This document shows, one piece after another, positions 6,206 to 9,454 of a DNA stretch of 9,454 nt (the first letter of the stretch is position 1; every line of letters begins with the position of its first letter). Source of the stretch: Firmicutes bacterium CAG:124 (GTDB taxonomy: Bacteria > Bacillota > Clostridia > Oscillospirales > Oscillospiraceae); the NCBI GenBank assembly GCA_000432135.1, contig HF990542.1:1-9454 (forward strand), read 5' to 3'. The translations under genes were made by a program, and so were the position numbers. The notes below the pieces were generated by a model that had not been told where the DNA came from, ran no database searches, and was given only the letters and a program-made list of their open reading frames with translations.

Positions 6206-7434
6206 GCCGCTTCCTCCATTGTCATAAATTGATCCGCATACCGCAGCAGGATCGCCGCGATCTGTGCGCGGGACGCGTTGGCCTCCGGCGCGATGCGGCT
6301 GGCGCCGCCGCCGGGGACAAGAGCGGGGGGGCCGCCGACGCCGGAAACAAGCTCGTGGTAGACCGCCCACCAGGTCGCGTCCTTCGCCCAGGAGGCGATG
6401 GTCGTGCTGTCGGCGAAGGTCTGCTCATAGATGCCGGTCAGCGTCAGCTCTGTGCCGCTCTGCCCGCCGTTCAGGCGGAAGAGGATGGCCATGGCCTGCT
6501 GGCGCGTGATGGGGGCGTCGGGGCCGAAGCGCGTGTCGGACAGGCCGTTCACATAGCCTTTTTCTACGGCCCAGCTCAGTGCGTCCTGATACCAGTCCGC
6601 GCTGGCGTCTGCAAACGAGGCCGCCTTGGCCGCAGCGGGCTTGCCGCACATACGCCAGAGCATGAGGACGAACTGCGCGCGGGTCACGTGGGTGTCGGGC
6701 CGGAAGGTGCCGTCGGAATAGCCGGTGACAAGGCCCAGTTCCGCTGCCCGCTCGACCGAGGCGAAGGCCCAGTGCGCGCTGGTCACGTCGCGGAAGGAGC
6801 CGGCTTTGACTTCCTCCTGCGCGCCATCCGCAGGCTTTTCCTCATCCTCGGGCTTTTCTTCATCCTCAGATTTCTTATCATCCTCGGACTTCTTATTGTC
6901 CGTACCCGGCTTTTCGGCGTCAGAGCCGGAACCGCTGCCGCTGTCGGAGCCGCTGCCCTGCGCGATCAGCGCCGGGAGCGAATAGGAAAGCGGGAGCGCC
7001 TTGCCGTCCGTGTCGGACAGGAGCGCATCGGCAAGGGTCAGCTTCGCGTCGCCCGCCGCCTTGACGCGGAAGGTAAACACGGCGAGGCTGCCATCGGTCT
7101 TGACGGCGGTGGTGGTCGCCGCTGCGAGGATCGCGCCGACGCCGTCACGCGTTGCGTACGGGTTGCTCGCGGCGAGCATACCGGCAACGAGCGCGCCGTT
7201 TTCAATGCCGGTGCATTCGACAACGGAATCGTCGTAGCCCAGACTGAGCTGCACGGCGGCAAGACCTGTGTTGCCGGTCAGCTCCGCCGTGACGGTAAAG
7301 GTCTGCCCAACGTCCGGCAGCTTGTCCGGGGCTGTGAGCTTGAGCGTCGTGCCTGCGGCGCAGGCAAGCGGCGTCAGCAGCTGCACCGCCAGCAGCAGTG
7401 CGATGCCTATGGCCAATATTCGGTTGCGTTTCAT
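6202..7434 (-). CDS. Cohesin-SLH cell-surface anchoring scaffold (410 aa)
   Basis: A wall-anchored receptor for dockerin proteins. Residues 1-27 are a signal peptide (a cysteine at 25 has proline at -3, so a lipoprotein is unlikely). About 29-153 is a single cohesin-like beta-sandwich: D-x-GQTFTVTAEL, then GLAAVQLSLGYDDSVVECT, and near its end GSLAVFTFRVKA. About 159-208 is an acidic Gly/Ser then Lys/Glu/Asp/Pro linker. SLH repeats follow at about 213-265, 272-325 and 337-403 (TRAQ, TRQQ, SRAQ); the third has a Gly/Pro-rich insertion. Cohesin plus SLH is the architecture of anchoring scaffoldins such as those of cellulosome producers, but with one cohesin only. I chose the ATG at 7434 because the strong AGGAGG (7445-7450) is 10 bases from it and only 1 base from the ATG at 7443. 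It is the first gene of the operon, under the promoter at 7533-7561, and overlaps the dockerin gene by 4 bases. SLH is certain; cohesin is likely. Confidence 0.92.
   Translation of the reverse strand: MKRNRILAIGIALLLAVQLLTPLACAAGTTLKLTAPDKLPDVGQTFTVTAELTGNTGLAAVQLSLGYDDSVVECTGIENGALVAGMLAASNPYATRDGVGAILAAATTTAVKTDGSLAVFTFRVKAAGDAKLTLADALLSDTDGKALPLSYSLPALIAQGSGSDSGSGSGSDAEKPGTDNKKSEDDKKSEDEEKPEDEEKPADGAQEEVKAGSFRDVTSAHWAFASVERAAELGLVTGYSDGTFRPDTHVTRAQFVLMLWRMCGKPAAAKAASFADASADWYQDALSWAVEKGYVNGLSDTRFGPDAPITRQQAMAILFRLNGGQSGTELTLTGIYEQTFADSTTIASWAKDATWWAVYHELVSGVGGPPALVPGGGASRIAPEANASRAQIAAILLRYADQFMTMEEAA
6833..6904 (-). repeat. 18-bp tandem repeat coding the acidic linker of the cohesin-SLH protein
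   Basis: Units at 6833-6850, 6851-6868, 6869-6886 and a degenerate 6887-6904 encode six-residue steps of the form K-(S/P)-E-D-(D/E)-(K/E). Units 1 and 2 differ at only two positions. The linker separates the cohesin from the SLH anchor and its length probably varies between strains by slippage. Confidence 0.8.
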
Positions 7435-7444
7435 TCTTCGCATT

Positions 7445-7450
7445 CCTCCT
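7445..7450 (-). promoter_or_regulatory. Shine-Dalgarno that decides the start of the cohesin-SLH gene
   Basis: A perfect AGGAGG on the minus strand. Spacing is 1 base to the first in-frame ATG (7443) and 10 bases to the second (7434), which makes the second the likely start and removes three residues (MRR) from the longest reading. Confidence 0.75.
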
Positions 7451-7504
7451 CATCTCGGTCGGACGTACAATCGGGGTGAAATTGTAACAGGGTGCTGCAA
7501 GAGT

Positions 7505-7528
7505 CTACACTACCCCTAGTATTTGTAG
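7505..7528 (-). promoter_or_regulatory. Short palindrome at the predicted transcription start of the operon
   Basis: Forward sequence ctacacta (7505-7512), loop cccc, then tagt (7517-7520) and gtag (7525-7528): an 8-bp stem with a 4-base bulge. It spans roughly +1 to +22 relative to the promoter at 7533-7561, so it could be an operator or a 5' stem in the mRNA. No known regulator motif is recognised. Confidence 0.3.
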
Positions 7529-7532
7529 AATA

Positions 7533-7561
7533 ATTATATACGAACTGTGCCGCAATTGCAA
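7533..7561 (-). promoter_or_regulatory. Sigma-A-type promoter of the cohesin/dockerin/SLH operon
   Basis: On the minus strand TTGCAA (-35, 7561..7556) and a perfect TATAAT (-10, 7538..7533) are separated by 17 bases. The predicted start is near 7526, leaving a leader of about 90 bases before the ATG at 7434. No other convincing promoter is seen upstream of the two following genes, so this one likely serves all three. Confidence 0.7.
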
Positions 7562-7644
7562 GATGCTGGCTGCTTTATTTCCGGGGATTTTGTAAAATGT
7601 TTCTTCAGAATTTCCGGGAGACGGGGCGGGCTGACGCAAATGCC

Positions 7645-7681
7645 GCCTGCCCTTATCGTGCGGGGCACGACAAGGGCAGGC
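7645..7681 (-). terminator. Hairpin terminator of the BspA-like gene
   Basis: Arms 7645-7660 and 7666-7681 form a 16-bp stem with a 5-base loop; c7661/g7665 can extend it by one pair. The single mismatch (A/C in plus-strand RNA) becomes a G-U wobble in minus-strand RNA, which fits termination of the minus-strand gene ending at 7694. The following T tract is short (ATTTG). Confidence 0.65.
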
Positions 7682-7693
7682 TTTGGGGGCGTC

Positions 7694-9337
7694 TCAGGTC
7701 TGGAGGTAGTCATTGATGGTGATTGGCGTGTTCAGGCGCGGGGCGGAGGATGCGTTCAGGAGGAACAGGCGGCAGGTGTCCTGCAGGTTGAGTACAACGA
7801 AATCCGTTTTGGTACGCAGGACGCCGATGCCCGTAACGCGGCCCTCCGCGTCATAGGAGACTGCGACGGCGCAGCCCTCGTTCAGATCGTCGGTCAGAGT
7901 GACCTTTCCGGTGTCCGTGTTGACGCTCCATGACGTTTCGATCTCGTTCCCCTTGTAATCCCAACCGTATCCAAACTTACTCGTACGCAGGTTGTCCCAG
8001 CGCGTTTCGCCGTCCCACAGGGCAATCTTGTAGCCAGCATAGGTATCGCCCGTCCAGCCGGACGTGCCGGGCAGGTAAAAGAGCGTCCAATCCGACGGGA
8101 ACGAGCAGTTGGCGTTCAGCGTCCCGACAATCTGGGGCGCTGCGCCGAGGAAATACGCGCCGAGCGTACCGCTTCCATAATAGGAATATCCATAGAACGC
8201 CTTTTTTCCAATCGATTTGATGCTGGCGGGAAGGACGATTGCCTTTTTAAAACGGCAGCCGTCAAACGCTTCGTCTCCAATCGTTTCCAGTCCATCCGGC
8301 AGCGTAATTTTTGTCAGGTTATGCGCATGCATGAACGCCTGTTTTTCGATTTTCTTCAGCGTGGACGGCAAGCGGACGGACGGCATATAAGAACACTCGA
8401 ACGCGCCTTCGCCGATCTCCGTCACGCCCTCCGGAATCGCGACCTCTGTTTTCAAGCCAGCCATAAATGCAAACGACAGCTTTTCAATTTTGGTCAGTCC
8501 GGCAGGAAGCTTCAGGCCGGTAAAGCCCTCGCACTGATAAAACGCCCATTCCCCCACCGTTTTGACGCTGTCCGGCAGGGATAGCGTCCCGCCAAAGCCG
8601 TCGCATTCGGCAAAGGCGTTCGCGCCAATGCACGTCACACCGTCCGGGATCAGAAGCTCTCCGGAAAAGCCCTCATACGCGAACGCATATGCGCCGATCG
8701 TTTTCAGCGTCGACGGCAGCGTCAGGGTGCCGGTGATCTTGCCGTGCGCGGGCGAACCGCTGTATTTGCTGCTGGAGCAAAACGCGCCCTCCGCGATCTC
8801 TGTGACGCCCTCCGGGATGGTCAGACCGCCGGAGAAGGAGCAATCGGTAAATGCGCGTTCGCCGATCGTCCGCAAGCCCTTTCCAAGCGTCAGAGTGCCG
8901 TTTGATATCACGCTGCCGAAAAAGGCCCATCTGTCGATCGTGGTCACGCTGTCCGGGATCACAAGATCGCCGGTCAGGCTTGTACAATTCATAAATGCAT
9001 TCTCACCGATCACCTGCACATTTTTTCCAATCCTGACTGTAGTGCAGGATAAGCTGGAAAATGACTCTTTCCCGATTTTCGTAATCGAATCCCCGATCAC
9101 AACGGTTTTGATCTCGCTTAGATATGCACTCCACGGGCGTGGATCGGGATCGCCCCACTGGAATACACAATCGTTCATCGCGCCGCTGCCGGAGATGGTC
9201 AGCGTGCCGGTGCTGCTGTCAAATGACCAGTAGGCAGACGGGCCGCACTTCCCGCTCGTCCCCGCCGCCGACGCGCCGATGCACAGTGCAAGCAGCAAAA
9301 GCGCTGCAAAGAGCAGCCGTGTGATGTGTTTTTTCAT
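7694..9337 (-). CDS. BspA-family secreted leucine-rich repeat protein (547 aa)
   Basis: An exported surface or released protein of the BspA (LRR_5) family, whose members bind host proteins or other cells. Residues 1-25 are a signal peptide (MKKHITRLL, ending ASA). About 28-75 is the typical BspA cap: KCG, then W-x-FDSSTGTLTISGSGAM, then PW. About 76-393 holds 13 repeats of about 23 residues of the form L-x-(I/L)P-x-(G/S)(V/L)-x-x-I-x-x-x-AF. About 394-445 is the usual exit segment (YFLG, then GTSGWT). About 455-547 is a C-terminal domain (SW-x-V, TGKVTLT, VAVSYD, then FLL-x-x-x-SAPRL) of a type often seen at the end of gut clostridial surface proteins. There is no SLH, dockerin, LPXTG or transmembrane segment, so attachment is unexplained. 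The ribosome site is poor (GGGGG at 9345-9349, 7 bases from the ATG) behind a good promoter. The gene is monocistronic, next to but not in the cohesin operon. Confidence 0.93.
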   Translation of the reverse strand: MKKHITRLLFAALLLLALCIGASAAGTSGKCGPSAYWSFDSSTGTLTISGSGAMNDCVFQWGDPDPRPWSAYLSEIKTVVIGDSITKIGKESFSSLSCTTVRIGKNVQVIGENAFMNCTSLTGDLVIPDSVTTIDRWAFFGSVISNGTLTLGKGLRTIGERAFTDCSFSGGLTIPEGVTEIAEGAFCSSSKYSGSPAHGKITGTLTLPSTLKTIGAYAFAYEGFSGELLIPDGVTCIGANAFAECDGFGGTLSLPDSVKTVGEWAFYQCEGFTGLKLPAGLTKIEKLSFAFMAGLKTEVAIPEGVTEIGEGAFECSYMPSVRLPSTLKKIEKQAFMHAHNLTKITLPDGLETIGDEAFDGCRFKKAIVLPASIKSIGKKAFYGYSYYGSGTLGAYFLGAAPQIVGTLNANCSFPSDWTLFYLPGTSGWTGDTYAGYKIALWDGETRWDNLRTSKFGYGWDYKGNEIETSWSVNTDTGKVTLTDDLNEGCAVAVSYDAEGRVTGIGVLRTKTDFVVLNLQDTCRLFLLNASSAPRLNTPITINDYLQT

Positions 9338-9366
9338 TTCAAGGCCCCCGTTTTTTGTTTTTCTTT

Positions 9367-9395
9367 ATTATATCGTGCAATTCCGGGAAAATCAA
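9367..9395 (-). promoter_or_regulatory. Sigma-A-type promoter of the BspA-like gene
   Basis: On the minus strand TTGATT (-35, 9395..9390) and a perfect TATAAT (-10, 9372..9367) are 17 bases apart. The predicted start is near 9360, giving a leader of about 23 bases with only a weak Shine-Dalgarno (GGGGG). Confidence 0.75.
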
Positions 9396-9415
9396 TCGGA
9401 TCAATGCCTCCCCTT

Positions 9416-9454
9416 TCAGGGCAATGTCATCAACTTAAGACCATAGACGGTTTG
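9416..9454 (-). other. Possible C-terminal tail of an upstream gene at the window edge
   Basis: The minus strand enters the window open in one frame for 12 codons (QTVYGLKLMTLP) and stops at TGA 9418..9416, just upstream of the BspA promoter. Twelve codons are too few to prove coding or to name a family. It may be the end of a gene or of an insertion element outside the window. Confidence 0.2.

Noticed and set aside
5597..6370. 257-residue version of the dockerin protein starting at 6370
   Set aside because: The extra 55 residues are Arg/Pro-rich, lie inside the cohesin-SLH gene and precede a perfect signal peptide that has its own Shine-Dalgarno.
6887..6904. Perfect fourth copy of the 18-bp repeat
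   Set aside because: This segment keeps only the first half of the unit and is treated as a degenerate copy.
360..7434. Classical cellulosome gene cluster
   Set aside because: There is no glycoside hydrolase, carbohydrate-binding module or multi-cohesin scaffoldin. Only single cohesin, dockerin and SLH modules are visible.
7435..7443. Upstream ATG at 7443 as start of the cohesin-SLH gene
   Set aside because: Only one base separates it from AGGAGG. The ATG at 7434 has normal spacing and begins a typical signal peptide.
6163..7479. 438-codon open frame on the plus strand
   Set aside because: Antisense to the cohesin-SLH gene, which has clear SLH repeats. The plus-strand product is composition-driven with no family features.
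7577..7618. Short direct repeat tttccggg upstream of the operon promoter
   Set aside because: Two copies of about 9 bases separated by roughly 30 bases are expected by chance and carry no further structure.

Overview
The window looks like chromosomal DNA of an anaerobic, low-to-mid G+C Gram-positive (Firmicutes, class Clostridia, most plausibly an Oscillospiraceae/Ruminococcaceae-type gut or rumen bacterium). This is inferred from AGGAGG-type ribosome binding sites, SLH (S-layer homology) anchors of the TRAQ type, a type I dockerin, a cohesin and a BspA-type leucine-rich repeat protein. No taxonomic marker gene is present, so the genus cannot be named. Every gene I accept is on the minus strand and, apart from a fragment at the left edge, every product carries a signal peptide. 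This is a dedicated cell-surface or secretome locus.

Layout in the direction of transcription (right to left). At the right edge are 13 codons that may be the tail of an upstream gene (9416-9454). A good sigma-A-type promoter (9367-9395) then drives a monocistronic BspA-family leucine-rich repeat protein (7694-9337), closed by a long hairpin terminator (7645-7681). A second promoter (7533-7561) starts a three-gene operon. The first gene is a cohesin-linker-SLH3 surface scaffold (6202-7434). The second is a small secreted dockerin protein (5597-6205), whose start overlaps the scaffold's stop. The third, 29 bases on, is a 1735-residue surface protein with many Ig-like/MBG-like beta-sandwich repeats and three C-terminal SLH repeats (360-5567). 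The operon ends at a 15-bp perfect hairpin (316-349). At the left edge is a 5'-truncated piece of a GNAT acetyltransferase (1-190).

Working model. The cohesin-SLH protein is a wall-bound socket and the dockerin protein is the plug made from the same message. Together they resemble a minimal, apparently non-enzymatic cohesin-dockerin assembly. The giant SLH protein is a long fibrous adhesin or spacer whose N-terminal domain could itself be a divergent cohesin-like fold. No glycoside hydrolase, carbohydrate-binding module or other catalytic domain is recognisable in the operon, so this is not a classical cellulosome cluster. A sharp drop in G+C inside the dockerin gene (about 62-65% before, 27-50% after) suggests the cluster was assembled from parts of different origin. 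No RNA genes, CRISPR arrays or intact mobile elements were seen, and no gene-free stretch exceeds 300 bases.
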